DNA of 64,000 nucleotides from Bradyrhizobium sp. NDS-1 (GTDB taxonomy: Bacteria > Pseudomonadota > Alphaproteobacteria > Rhizobiales > Xanthobacteraceae): assembly GCF_032918005.1 (NCBI RefSeq), contig NZ_CP136628.1, positions 3,147,501 to 3,211,500 of the forward strand, written 5' to 3'. Made by a program: the position numbers and the translations under genes. The first letter of the stretch is position 1. Each line of letters starts with the position of its first letter. Below, piece by piece: positions 1-7,209 of the stretch. The notes beneath the pieces were generated by a model that was not told the DNA's origin, ran no database searches, and saw nothing but the letters and a program-made list of their open reading frames with translations.

Positions 1-211
1 CGAGCAGGATCAGCGGGATCGCGGTCAGCCCGAGCGAGATCAGGATCAGGAAGGTGATCAGGGCGATGAAGCCGCCGATCATGAAGACATCGCCATGGGC
101 GAAGTTGATCATGCCGACGATGCCGTAGACCATCGTGTAACCGATGGCGATCAGGCCGTAGATCGAGCCCAGGACGAGACCGTTGATGAGCTGCTGGGTG
201 AAGTAGTCCAT
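1..211 (-). CDS. livH: Branched-chain amino-acid-type ABC transporter permease (LivH family), 5' part only
   Basis: Only the first 70 residues are in the window; the rest lies before base 1. The protein starts MDYFTQQLINGLVLGSIYGL and continues with a GYTMVYGIVGMINFAHGD segment, which is the hallmark of LivH inner-membrane permeases. One hydrophobic helix (about residues 10-30) and the start of a second (about 45-70) are visible. Family members import leucine/isoleucine/valine or other small carboxylates together with LivM, LivG, LivF and a periplasmic binding protein. This copy is separate from the complete liv-type operon at 31812-37265. Substrate cannot be told from the fragment. Confidence 0.9.
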   Translation of the reverse strand, partial: MDYFTQQLINGLVLGSIYGLIAIGYTMVYGIVGMINFAHGDVFMIGGFIALITFLILISLGLTAIPLILL

Positions 212-488
212 GGGCTGCCGTACCAAACCTGACGCGGGCTCAAAGGGAGCTCTGAGGAGAGTGGGTTGGAGTGTGGTTTTCTTGGGCCCCGGCAGCCCCT
301 AAGCATTCTTTCCGTTTTGTAACAGGAGGGAACTGGCGGCTGCAACAGGTCACGCTACGGCAGGCGGGCTTGTACAGAAGTCTTTGGCGGTGGGGTTCCG
401 CAACTGCGAGGAACCGGGTTCCGGGGGCAACCAAAGTGGATGCCGGCCGTTATCTCGCTTCTGAACGTTCAACAAGGGAGTTCCCTGA

Positions 489-671
489 ATGACGAAGCAG
501 CAGAACCAGAATCCGGGCCAGCAGAGTCAGAACCCCGGCCAGCAGCGCCCAGGCCAACAGCCGGGTCAGCAGCAGGGCGGCGGTCAGAAGCCCGGACAGC
601 AGCAGCAGAACGATCCGATGCGCCAGGGTGACCGGCCCGGCCAGCAGCAGGGTGGTCAGCAGGACAAGTAA
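489..671 (+). CDS. Small Gln/Gly/Pro-rich low-complexity protein (60 aa)
   Basis: The ORF has an AGGGAGTT ribosome-binding site just before the ATG and a strong terminator 31 nt after the stop, so it looks like a real monocistronic gene. The product is almost entirely Gln, Gly, Pro, Asn and Lys, built of imperfect repeats of NPGQQ and PGQQQGG. It has no signal peptide, no membrane segment and no aromatic residues, so it is probably an intrinsically disordered cytoplasmic peptide. I know of no assigned function; similar short Q/G-rich proteins occur in Bradyrhizobium. Function unknown. Confidence 0.7.
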   Translation: MTKQQNQNPGQQSQNPGQQRPGQQPGQQQGGGQKPGQQQQNDPMRQGDRPGQQQGGQQDK

Positions 672-702
672 CCTGGGAGCTCACGCGTAAAGAGGATGAA
701 GA

Positions 703-732
703 GGGTCCCGCCGAGAGGCGGGGCCCTTTTTT
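703..732 (+). terminator. Rho-independent terminator of the Q/G-rich gene
   Basis: A 10-bp GC-rich stem (GGGTCCCGCC and GGCGGGGCCC, one G-U pair) with a GAGA tetraloop is followed by six T. This is a textbook intrinsic terminator on the plus strand, 31 nt after the stop codon at 671. Confidence 0.93.
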
Positions 733-852
733 GGGGTTCACCCGGGCAATTAAGGTAAACAAAGGGTTTAAATTGCCGCCACAGTCTGATGCGAGTTAGC
801 TCCCCGGCAAGCCTTCCATCGAGGGCGAACGGCAGGCGGAGCGGGTAGCGGC

Positions 853-1377
853 ATGTTGAGAAATTGGCGGATCGGCTCGGTCAACGGCGCGCTGCTGGCG
901 GCCTATTTCATTCCGGTCTGGGCCCTCGTTGCCTTCAATATCGTCGTCGCGCCGGTGCACGGTCTCTACGAACGGCCGAGCGTGGCGGTTGCGCTGTACC
1001 TGAGCGATCATCTCCAGATGGCGGGGATGGAGACGGTGCGGGCCGCCTGGCTGTTGGCGCTGGGCCGGATGACCGTGGTGGCGTTCTTTGCGATCTACCT
1101 CGTGCTTCTGTGCATCCCCCGCGTCCGCAAGGGTGGCGGCAGCGACGAGGCGCTCGGCATTGCGCTCGCGATCGGCAGCCTGCTCTCGTTTGCCAGCATG
1201 GTGATGGCTTCGAAGGTCGGCGAGATGGCCGCGCTCCGGCTGCATGCGACCGAGCTGCTGCTCCTGCTCGGCGCAGCCATCGTGGTGGTGATCGAACGGC
1301 CCGAGGCTGCGCCGAAGATCGTCGAGAACGTCGCGCCGCTAGCTCTCGAGCAGGCCGAGCTCCTGCACAATCGCTGA
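853..1377 (+). CDS. Four-helix hypothetical membrane protein
   Basis: 174 residues with four predicted transmembrane helices at about 8-30, 64-90, 99-123 and 131-148. The N-terminal helix has a short charged leader (MLRNWR), and the C-terminal tail of about 25 residues is polar and rich in Glu and Ala. No catalytic motif is visible and I do not recognise the family. Its last 39 nt overlap the 3' end of pcaC on the opposite strand, so the two genes converge. It is probably an inner-membrane protein conserved in Bradyrhizobium. Function unknown. Confidence 0.75.
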   Translation: MLRNWRIGSVNGALLAAYFIPVWALVAFNIVVAPVHGLYERPSVAVALYLSDHLQMAGMETVRAAWLLALGRMTVVAFFAIYLVLLCIPRVRKGGGSDEALGIALAIGSLLSFASMVMASKVGEMAALRLHATELLLLLGAAIVVVIERPEAAPKIVENVAPLALEQAELLHNR

Positions 1378-1731
1378 GGCTTCCTTCACGGCGTGGTTCG
1401 CGGCCGGCACGCCGCAATAGATCGCCTGCTGAAGCAGGATTTCCTTGATGTCGTCGGGCGTGAAGCCGCCCTCGGCGAGTGCCGCGCGCACGTGCAGGCG
1501 GAATTCGTCCCATTGCCCGAGCGCGACCATGGTGCCGATCACCAGCACGCGGCGCGTGCGTTCGTCGAAATGCGGACGCGTCCAGATCTCGCCCCAGGCG
1601 TAACGGGTGATCATGTCCTGGAAGTCGGTGTTGAAGGCGTTGCGGTTCGCGATCGACTTGTCGACCCAGGCGTTGCCCAGCACCTTGCGGCGAACGTTCA
1701 TGCCGGCATCGCGGCGCTTCTGGTCGTCCAT
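1339..1731 (-). CDS. pcaC: 4-carboxymuconolactone decarboxylase (PcaC)
   Basis: PcaC decarboxylates gamma-carboxymuconolactone to 3-oxoadipate enol-lactone in the protocatechuate branch of the beta-ketoadipate pathway (cytoplasm). The 130-residue product has the family segments RTRRVLVIGTMVALGQWDEF, LHVRAAL and GFTPDDIKEILLQQAIYCGVPAANHA, and is the usual PcaC length. I start at 1731 because AGGAG lies just upstream; a longer ORF would run into a palindromic repeat. It is last in the order pcaB-pcaD-pcaC, separated from pcaD by that repeat (1747-1832). pcaG/H (protocatechuate dioxygenase) and the regulator pcaQ are not in the window. Confidence 0.93.
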   Translation of the reverse strand: MDDQKRRDAGMNVRRKVLGNAWVDKSIANRNAFNTDFQDMITRYAWGEIWTRPHFDERTRRVLVIGTMVALGQWDEFRLHVRAALAEGGFTPDDIKEILLQQAIYCGVPAANHAVKEASAIVQELGLLES

Positions 1732-1746
1732 TCCATTCTCCTCTCT

Positions 1747-1832
1747 GTCATTGCGAGCGCAGCGAAGCAATCCAGAGTCTCTCCGCGGATGGATTTCTGG
1801 ATGGTTTCGTCGCTACGCTCCTCGCAATGACG
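1747..1832. repeat. Palindromic repeat, family A (GTCATTGCGAG...CTCGCAATGAC)
   Basis: Imperfect inverted repeat of about 86 bp. The outer arms are GTCATTGCGAGCG and CTCCTCGCAATGAC, the inner parts GAAGCAATCCAGA and TCTGGATGGTTTCG. It starts 12 nt downstream of the pcaD stop codon (minus strand) and separates pcaD from pcaC. A second copy is at 53136-53251. The transcript could fold into a long hairpin that affects mRNA stability or partial termination between the two pca genes. Confidence 0.9.
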
Positions 1833-1843
1833 GTGTTGTGAGA

Positions 1844-2626
1844 TCAGCGCTGCGTCAGAAATCCTACCACCGCATCCGTGAACGCATGTGGCTGCTCGAC
1901 GTTGGAAATGTGCGCGGCGTCGATGATGGTCATGCTGGCGCCGGGAATTTTCGAGCGGATCAATTCGCCCGCCGAGATCGGCGTCGCCATGTCGTGGCGG
2001 CCGGCGATCACCAGCGTCGGACTCTTGATCTTGGCAAGCAGGTCGCGCTGGTCGAGCGTCGACAGCGCCTCGCAGCAGGCGAGATAGCCTTCGACCGGGG
2101 ATGCCAGCAGCATCGACTTCATCCTCGCGCTGATGTCAGGCTCGCGCTCGCGGAAGTCCTGCGTCAACCAGCCTGCGATCACGGCATCGGCGACGGCGGC
2201 GATGCCGCCCTCCTTTACCGCCTTGATGCGGTTGTGCCAGTTTGTTGGATCGGGATAGTAGCAGGAGGTGTTGGCGAGGATGAGCTTGCCGAAGCGTTCC
2301 GGCGCGTTCGCGCCGAGCCACTGCCCGACCATGCCGCCCATCGACAGGCCGCACCAATGCACCTTCTCGATGTTGAGGTCGTCGAGGATCGCGAGCACGT
2401 CGCGGCCGAAGCGCTCCATCGTGTAGGGACCGGGCGGAACGCTGGACTTGCCATGACCGCGGCGGTCGTAGCGGATGACGCGGAACAGCTGCGTCAGCGC
2501 CTTCATCTGCGGCTCCCACATCTGAAGCGTGCAGCCGAGCGAATTGGAGAGCATCAAGGTCGGCCCACCGTCCCGGCCCTCGACGGAGACGTTGAGCAGG
2601 CATCCGTCGGCATCGATCATGGGCAT
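1844..2626 (-). CDS. pcaD: 3-oxoadipate enol-lactonase (PcaD), alpha/beta hydrolase
   Basis: Hydrolyses 3-oxoadipate enol-lactone to 3-oxoadipate, the step after PcaC. The 260-residue protein is an alpha/beta-hydrolase with an oxyanion-region SNSLG (residues 27-31), RYDRRGHG (52-59), the nucleophile elbow GLSMGG (93-98, Ser95), an acid residue in AGRHDMATP, and the catalytic His in DAAHISNVEQP near the C-terminus. Length is typical of PcaD. Its start is 28 nt after the pcaB stop, so the two genes are very likely co-transcribed. Assignment rests on family motifs plus the pca neighbours; related lactonases outside this context would be harder to name. Confidence 0.93.
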   Translation of the reverse strand: MPMIDADGCLLNVSVEGRDGGPTLMLSNSLGCTLQMWEPQMKALTQLFRVIRYDRRGHGKSSVPPGPYTMERFGRDVLAILDDLNIEKVHWCGLSMGGMVGQWLGANAPERFGKLILANTSCYYPDPTNWHNRIKAVKEGGIAAVADAVIAGWLTQDFREREPDISARMKSMLLASPVEGYLACCEALSTLDQRDLLAKIKSPTLVIAGRHDMATPISAGELIRSKIPGASMTIIDAAHISNVEQPHAFTDAVVGFLTQR

Positions 2627-2654
2627 GCGGCGTCTCCGTCGTATCTTGCGGTTC

Positions 2655-4010
2655 TTATTCGCGGTCGAGGCTGTCGAGCAGCCGGTCGATCAGGGCTTGG
2701 GAAGCCCCTTGATAGGCCATCGGCTCGAACAATGCCGCAATTTTTTCCGGAGAAAGGTGCGCAGTGACCTGCGGATCGGCCGACAGCACCTCGCGCAGAT
2801 GCTTCTTCTCGGCAATCGCGCGCTTGCTGGCGGCCTCGATCAGATGATGCGCATCGCTCTTGCCCATCGTCTCGGCCAGCGCGAAGGTCACCGCCTCGGC
2901 CATGATGAGCCCCTTGGTCGCGTCGAGATTATCGCGCATGCGCGCAGCATCGACGTCGAGGCCTTCGGCGATGTCGACGATGGCAGCAAGCGCCCCCGAA
3001 GTGACCAGCATCAATTGCGGCAGCGTCGGCCATTCCGCATGCCAGGGGCCGGCGCTGCGTTCGTGATCCTGCACCTGAGCAGCGAATATCGTCGCGGCAA
3101 GCTGCGGAGCCATTATGGCGGCGCCCAGCGCGCTTGCAGCGGCGACCGGATTACGCTTGTGCGGCATGGTCGAGGAGCCGCCGCGGCCTTCGCCGGCCGG
3201 CTCGAACGCTTCGGCGACGTCAGTCTGCATCATCAGCGAGACGTCGCGCGCGACCTTGCCGCAGCTGCCAGCGAGGATCGCGAAGGCTGATGCGGCCTCC
3301 GCGATCCGGTCGCGATGGGTGTGCCAGGGCGCTTCGGGCAGCGGCAGGTTCAATTCCTGCGCCAGCCGCTCGGCGACCGCGAGCCCCTTGTCTCCGAGCG
3401 CGGCAAGCGTGCCGGCGGCGCCGCCGAATTGCAGCGCGAGGCCCTCGCGGGAGAGTCGCCTGAGGCGACAGCGGGCGCGGGCGAGGCTTGACGCGTATTC
3501 GGCGGCTTTCAGGCCGAATGGCATCGGCAGCGCGTGCTGGAGCCAGGTCCGTGCCACCATCGCGGTGTTGCGATGGTGGCGCGCCAGTGCGGCAAAGCCC
3601 TTGATGGCGCGGCTGAGATCGGCGTCCAGGACAGCGATGCCGGCACGCAGCGTGAGCATGGTCGCGGTGTCGATGACGTCCTGGCTGGTTGCGCCCCAAT
3701 GCACGTAGCGCGCGGCCTCGGCGTCGGCCTTGCCGACATTGGCGGTCAGCGTCTTGACCAGGGGAATCGCCAGATTGCCCGATCGCATCGCGGCCTCCGC
3801 CAGCGCGGCCATGTCGAAGCGGTCGGCCTTGCATGCCGCCTCGATCGGGCCCACCGCTGATGCCGGAATCACATCCGTGGCGGCCTCGGCGCGTGCCAGA
3901 GCTGCCTCGAAATCAAGCATGTTCTGCAGGGTGGACCGGTCGTCGCAGACTGCGCGCATGGCGGCGCTAGACAGCATCGGCGCGAGCAGGGGGGAGAGGG
4001 ATGTGCTCAT
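2655..4010 (-). CDS. pcaB: 3-carboxy-cis,cis-muconate cycloisomerase (PcaB)
   Basis: Member of the fumarase/aspartase superfamily that converts 3-carboxy-cis,cis-muconate to gamma-carboxymuconolactone. The 451-residue protein carries the superfamily signature GSSTMPHKRNP at 278-288, the upstream HWGATSQD (104-111) with its catalytic-loop Thr/Ser, and THRDRIAE (231-238). It starts at 4010, diverging from coxG across about 170 bp. It is the first gene of the pcaBDC unit. The length matches bacterial PcaB and is shorter than adenylosuccinate lyases, which lack the neighbouring pca genes. Confidence 0.94.
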   Translation of the reverse strand: MSTSLSPLLAPMLSSAAMRAVCDDRSTLQNMLDFEAALARAEAATDVIPASAVGPIEAACKADRFDMAALAEAAMRSGNLAIPLVKTLTANVGKADAEAARYVHWGATSQDVIDTATMLTLRAGIAVLDADLSRAIKGFAALARHHRNTAMVARTWLQHALPMPFGLKAAEYASSLARARCRLRRLSREGLALQFGGAAGTLAALGDKGLAVAERLAQELNLPLPEAPWHTHRDRIAEAASAFAILAGSCGKVARDVSLMMQTDVAEAFEPAGEGRGGSSTMPHKRNPVAAASALGAAIMAPQLAATIFAAQVQDHERSAGPWHAEWPTLPQLMLVTSGALAAIVDIAEGLDVDAARMRDNLDATKGLIMAEAVTFALAETMGKSDAHHLIEAASKRAIAEKKHLREVLSADPQVTAHLSPEKIAALFEPMAYQGASQALIDRLLDSLDRE

Positions 4011-4180
4011 GGTGCGCGCGACCTAATCATCATGGCCCTTCTGTGCCAATCCCCAACCGCCTGCACGGGTCCTTTTGCAGTTGCGAATATGCATTGCACT
4101 TGACCGGGCACCGCCCTTTCCTTTGCCGCGTCCCTGCGTTACTTGATCAGCACTATAGTCGCACGATCCGGGAGGCACCC

Positions 4181-4627
4181 ATGGCCATGACGATGAACGG
4201 CGAAGTCCAACTTGCGGCGCCGCGCGAGGCCGTGTGGGACAAGCTCAACGATCCCGAGGTGCTGAAGGCCTGCATCCCCGGCTGCGAGGAGCTCGAGAGG
4301 ACCGATGACGGCGGCTTTCGCGCAACGGCGAAAATGAAGGTCGGGCCGGTGTCGGCACGCTTCAAGGGCAAGGTTACGCTCTCCGATCTCGACCCGCCAA
4401 ACGGCTACAGGATCTCGGGTGAGGGCGAGGGCGGGGTCGCCGGCTTCGCCAAGGGGGGCGCGGTGGTCAAGCTGGCGGAGAAGGACGGCGGCACGCTGCT
4501 CTCCTACGAGGTCGAGGCGCAGATCGGCGGCAAGTTGGCGCAGCTCGGCCAACGCCTCATCAACGGCGCCGCCAAGAAACTCGCCGACGAGTTTTTCGCG
4601 AACTTCGCCAAGGCGGTACAGGGCTGA
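4181..4627 (+). CDS. coxG: CoxG-type SRPBCC protein of a CO-dehydrogenase-like cluster
   Basis: 148 residues of the CoxG family (SRPBCC fold): MNGEVQLAAPREAVWDKLND at the N-terminus, LKACIPGCEEL (30s), MKVGPVSARFKGKV and GGTLLSYEVEAQIGGKLAQLGQRLI. In Oligotropha, CoxG helps recruit CO dehydrogenase to the membrane; homologues accompany many molybdenum hydroxylases. This copy lacks the long C-terminal hydrophobic tail of the classical anchor, so anchoring is uncertain. I start at 4181 (GGGAGGCACCC ribosome-binding site) rather than at upstream in-frame codons that run into the pcaB intergenic region. First gene of the cox group, 135 nt before coxS. Confidence 0.9.
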   Translation: MAMTMNGEVQLAAPREAVWDKLNDPEVLKACIPGCEELERTDDGGFRATAKMKVGPVSARFKGKVTLSDLDPPNGYRISGEGEGGVAGFAKGGAVVKLAEKDGGTLLSYEVEAQIGGKLAQLGQRLINGAAKKLADEFFANFAKAVQG

Positions 4628-4762
4628 AGGCTATCGCCTTTCGGCATGGCGCCTTGCGTCCGGGGTGATGTTGCCCCCGGGCATAATGGCCCATATGATG
4701 GGCTGGAATAATTATAAGAACCGCTTCGATGGGACCCGTCGGGGCGCTGATAGAGAGTGCTT

Positions 4763-5248
4763 ATGGCAAAAATCTCCCTCATCGTGAACGGCAATCCAGT
4801 CACGGCCAACGTCGATCCCCGCATCCTGCTGGTGCAGTTCCTGCGCGAGAATCTGCACCTGACCGGCACCCATGTCGGCTGCGACACCTCGCAGTGCGGC
4901 GCCTGTGTGGTACATCTCGACGGCAAGGCCGTGAAGTCCTGCACCACGCTGGCGGTGATGGCCGATGGCCACGAGGTCAAGACGATCGAGGGGCTGGCCG
5001 CCGACGGCGCGCCGCTGCATCCGATGCAGGAGGCCTTCCGCGAGCACCATGGACTGCAGTGCGGCTTCTGCACGCCGGGCATGATCATGACTGCGATCGA
5101 CATCGTGCACCGCAAGGGCAACGAGCTCGATGACCATACGATCCGGGAAGAGCTGGAAGGCAATCTCTGTCGCTGCACCGGCTACCAGAACATCGTCGCC
5201 TCGATCTCTGCCGGCGCCAAGGCGATGGCGAAATCCGATCTCGCGTAA
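4763..5248 (+). CDS. coxS: CO-dehydrogenase-type small subunit, two [2Fe-2S] clusters (CoxS)
   Basis: Small iron-sulfur subunit of a xanthine-oxidase-family hydroxylase. The 161 residues hold the plant-ferredoxin cluster Cys40, Cys45, Cys48 and Cys60 ([12 protein letters not shown]...KSC) and the second helical cluster Cys100/Cys103 (LQCGFCTPG) and Cys136/Cys138 (NLCRCTGY). Electrons from a Mo site in the large subunit would pass through these clusters to the FAD subunit. The ATG at 4763 gives the standard N-terminus; an upstream in-frame GTG at 4757 adds only two residues. The medium subunit follows after 27 nt. The large subunit, usually encoded between S and M or next to them, is not present. 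Confidence 0.95.
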   Translation: MAKISLIVNGNPVTANVDPRILLVQFLRENLHLTGTHVGCDTSQCGACVVHLDGKAVKSCTTLAVMADGHEVKTIEGLAADGAPLHPMQEAFREHHGLQCGFCTPGMIMTAIDIVHRKGNELDDHTIREELEGNLCRCTGYQNIVASISAGAKAMAKSDLA

Positions 5249-5275
5249 CGCGCATCCCGCGATCAGGACATTCAG

Positions 5276-6082
5276 ATGTACGAATTCAAATATCATCGCC
5301 CCGGGACTGTCCGGCAGGCCGCCAACCTCCTGGTGAAGAACGAAGACGCCAAGGTGATCGCCGGCGGCCACACGCTGATTCCCGTCATGAAGCAGCGCCT
5401 CGCCAGCCCCCCGCATCTGGTCGACCTCTCCCACATCGAGGGGCTCAACACGATCGAGATGAAGGGCCGCTCGCTGGTGATCGGCGCCACCGCCAGGCAC
5501 GCCGAGGTCGCTACCTCCGCGATCGTCGGCGAGGCGATCCCGGCGCTGGCGAATCTCGCGAGCCAGATCGGCGATCCCGCCGTGCGCCACAAGGGCACCA
5601 TCGGCGGCTCGCTCGCCAATAACGACCCGACCGCCGACTATCCGGCCGCCGTGCTCGCGCTGGGCGCGACCATCGTCACCAACAAGCGTCGTCTCAAGGC
5701 CGAAGAGTTCTTCCAAGGCCTGTTCACGACCGCGCTCGAAGCCGACGAGATCATCACCAAGGTGATGTTTCCGCTGCCGAAAAAGGCGGCCTACATCAAA
5801 TTCCGCAACCAGGCCTCGCGCTATGCACTGGTCGGCGTGTTCGTGGCACGGCGTCCCTCCGATGTGCGGGTTGCCGTGACCGGCGCCGGCTCCGAAGGCG
5901 TGTTCCGCGTCGAGGCGTTTGAGGAAGCATTGAAGAAGCGCTTCGCGTCAAAGGCGATCGAAGGCATCGAGGTGCCGGCCGAGGGGCTCAACAGCGACAT
6001 CCACGGCAGTGCCGAATACCGCGCGCATCTCATCGGTGTGCTGACGCGGCGCGCGCTCGATGCCGCCAACGCCAAGGAGTGA
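5276..6082 (+). CDS. coxM: CO-dehydrogenase-type medium subunit, FAD-binding (CoxM)
   Basis: FAD subunit of the molybdenum hydroxylase family. The 268 residues carry the two flavin-binding motifs AGGHTLIPVMKQR (29-41) and TIGGSLANNDPTADYP (108-123), then a CO-dehydrogenase flavoprotein C-terminal domain from about residue 165. It transfers electrons from CoxS to quinone or another acceptor. Start chosen at the ATG that gives MYEFKYHRPG, the usual N-terminus. It lies directly after coxS and before the maturation genes coxD and coxE, so it is part of the same transcription unit. Confidence 0.95.
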   Translation: MYEFKYHRPGTVRQAANLLVKNEDAKVIAGGHTLIPVMKQRLASPPHLVDLSHIEGLNTIEMKGRSLVIGATARHAEVATSAIVGEAIPALANLASQIGDPAVRHKGTIGGSLANNDPTADYPAAVLALGATIVTNKRRLKAEEFFQGLFTTALEADEIITKVMFPLPKKAAYIKFRNQASRYALVGVFVARRPSDVRVAVTGAGSEGVFRVEAFEEALKKRFASKAIEGIEVPAEGLNSDIHGSAEYRAHLIGVLTRRALDAANAKE

Positions 6083-6142
6083 GTGAACCTCACGCCTCGG
6101 CCAAACTTGTCCCGGTGAGGGCGTAGCGAGACTGGCTTTTTC

Positions 6143-7081
6143 ATGACTTCAGCGGCCAACACCTCCGGGGCCAATACTTCAGTTGGATTGCCGGCATCGG
6201 TCGATGCGATGCTCGAACTCCTGACGTCGCGCGGCTATCTCGCCGAGCGGTCGTTGGCGACGGTGACTTATCTGTCGCTGCGCATGGGACGGCCGCTGTT
6301 TCTGGAAGGCGAAGCGGGCGTCGGCAAGACCGAGATCGCCAAGGTCTTGTCGGCCGCGTTGGGGCGGAAGCTGATTCGCCTGCAGTGCTACGAAGGCCTC
6401 GATGTGTCCTCGGCGGTCTATGAGTGGAACAGCGCCGCGCAGATGATCGCGATCCGGATGGCGGAAGCCGCCGGCGACACCGATCGCGACCAGCTCTCGA
6501 GCGACATTTTCGCCGACCGCTACATGATCAAGCGGCCGCTGCTGCAGGCGCTGGAGCCCGACGTTGCGGGCCCGCCGGTGCTGCTGATCGACGAGCTCGA
6601 TCGCGCCGACGAGGCGTTCGAGGCGTACTTGCTCGAAATCCTCAGCGACTTCCAGGTGACGATTCCCGAATTCGGCACCGTGAAGGCGCCGAGTCCGCCG
6701 ATCGTCATCATCACCTCCAACCGCACCCGCGAGATTCACGACGCGCTGAAGCGGCGCTGTCTGTATCACTGGGTCGATTATCCCGCCGCCGAGCGCGAGC
6801 TCGCCATCGTCAAGTCGCGCGTGCCGGGCATTTCCGCGAAGCTGTCGCAGCAGGTCGTGCGCTTCGTCCAGGCGCTGCGCAACCAGGATTTCTACAAGTC
6901 GCCGGGCGTCGCCGAGACCATCGATTGGGCCACCGCGCTGTCCGAGCTCGACGCCCGTTCGCTGACCCCGCAAGTGGTCGGCGACACGCTGGGCGCGCTG
7001 CTCAAGTACCAGGACGACATCACCCGGATGCAGGGCGACACCTTGCAGAAGGTGCTGAAGGAAGCGACGAGCGAGAATTGA
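6143..7081 (+). CDS. coxD: MoxR-type AAA+ ATPase (CoxD)
   Basis: 312-residue MoxR-family ATPase with Walker A GEAGVGKT (56-63), Walker B LLIDELDRAD (147-156) and sensor-1 TSNRTREIHDAL. In Oligotropha, CoxD is a chaperone-like ATPase that matures the [CuSMoO2] centre of CO dehydrogenase, acting with the VWA protein CoxE. The first 15 residues are Ser/Thr/Ala/Gly-rich and probably flexible. A family B palindromic repeat sits 6 nt after its stop and separates it from coxE. Such ATPase/VWA pairs also serve other metalloenzymes, so the exact client is inferred from the cox context. Confidence 0.93.
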   Translation: MTSAANTSGANTSVGLPASVDAMLELLTSRGYLAERSLATVTYLSLRMGRPLFLEGEAGVGKTEIAKVLSAALGRKLIRLQCYEGLDVSSAVYEWNSAAQMIAIRMAEAAGDTDRDQLSSDIFADRYMIKRPLLQALEPDVAGPPVLLIDELDRADEAFEAYLLEILSDFQVTIPEFGTVKAPSPPIVIITSNRTREIHDALKRRCLYHWVDYPAAERELAIVKSRVPGISAKLSQQVVRFVQALRNQDFYKSPGVAETIDWATALSELDARSLTPQVVGDTLGALLKYQDDITRMQGDTLQKVLKEATSEN

Positions 7082-7086
7082 TTTTC

Positions 7087-7193
7087 CGTCATTCCGGGGC
7101 GCGCATAGCGCGAACCCGGAATCCATTGGGCCGCAGAGTTGGTGGATGGATGGATTCCGGGTTCGCGCCAAGGGGCGCGTCCCGGAATGACGG
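7087..7193. repeat. Palindromic repeat, family B, spacer form
   Basis: Inverted repeat: left arm GTCATTCCGGGGCGCG...CGAACCCGGAATCCAT, right arm ATGGATTCCGGGTTCGCG...GCGTCCCGGAATGAC, with about 30 nt between the inner AATCCAT/ATGGATT boxes. It fills the gap between coxD (stop 7081) and coxE (start 7210). Other copies are at 11663, 44481, 50347, 54967, 56421, 60485 and 63065. Confidence 0.93.
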
Positions 7194-7209
7194 CTGAGAG
7201 TGTTGAACC

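Noticed and set aside
405..451. A possible EcfG-type promoter (GGAAC ... CGTT) before the Q/G-rich gene
   Set aside because: GGAAC at 410-414 and CGTT at 448-451 are 33 nt apart, far from the usual 16-17 nt, so the match is not credible; GGAACC-G-GGTTCC is only a short palindrome.
1607..2767. A 386-residue plus-strand frame across pcaD
   Set aside because: Overlaps pcaD and a palindromic repeat; composition is Arg/Ala-rich and no motif is recognisable.
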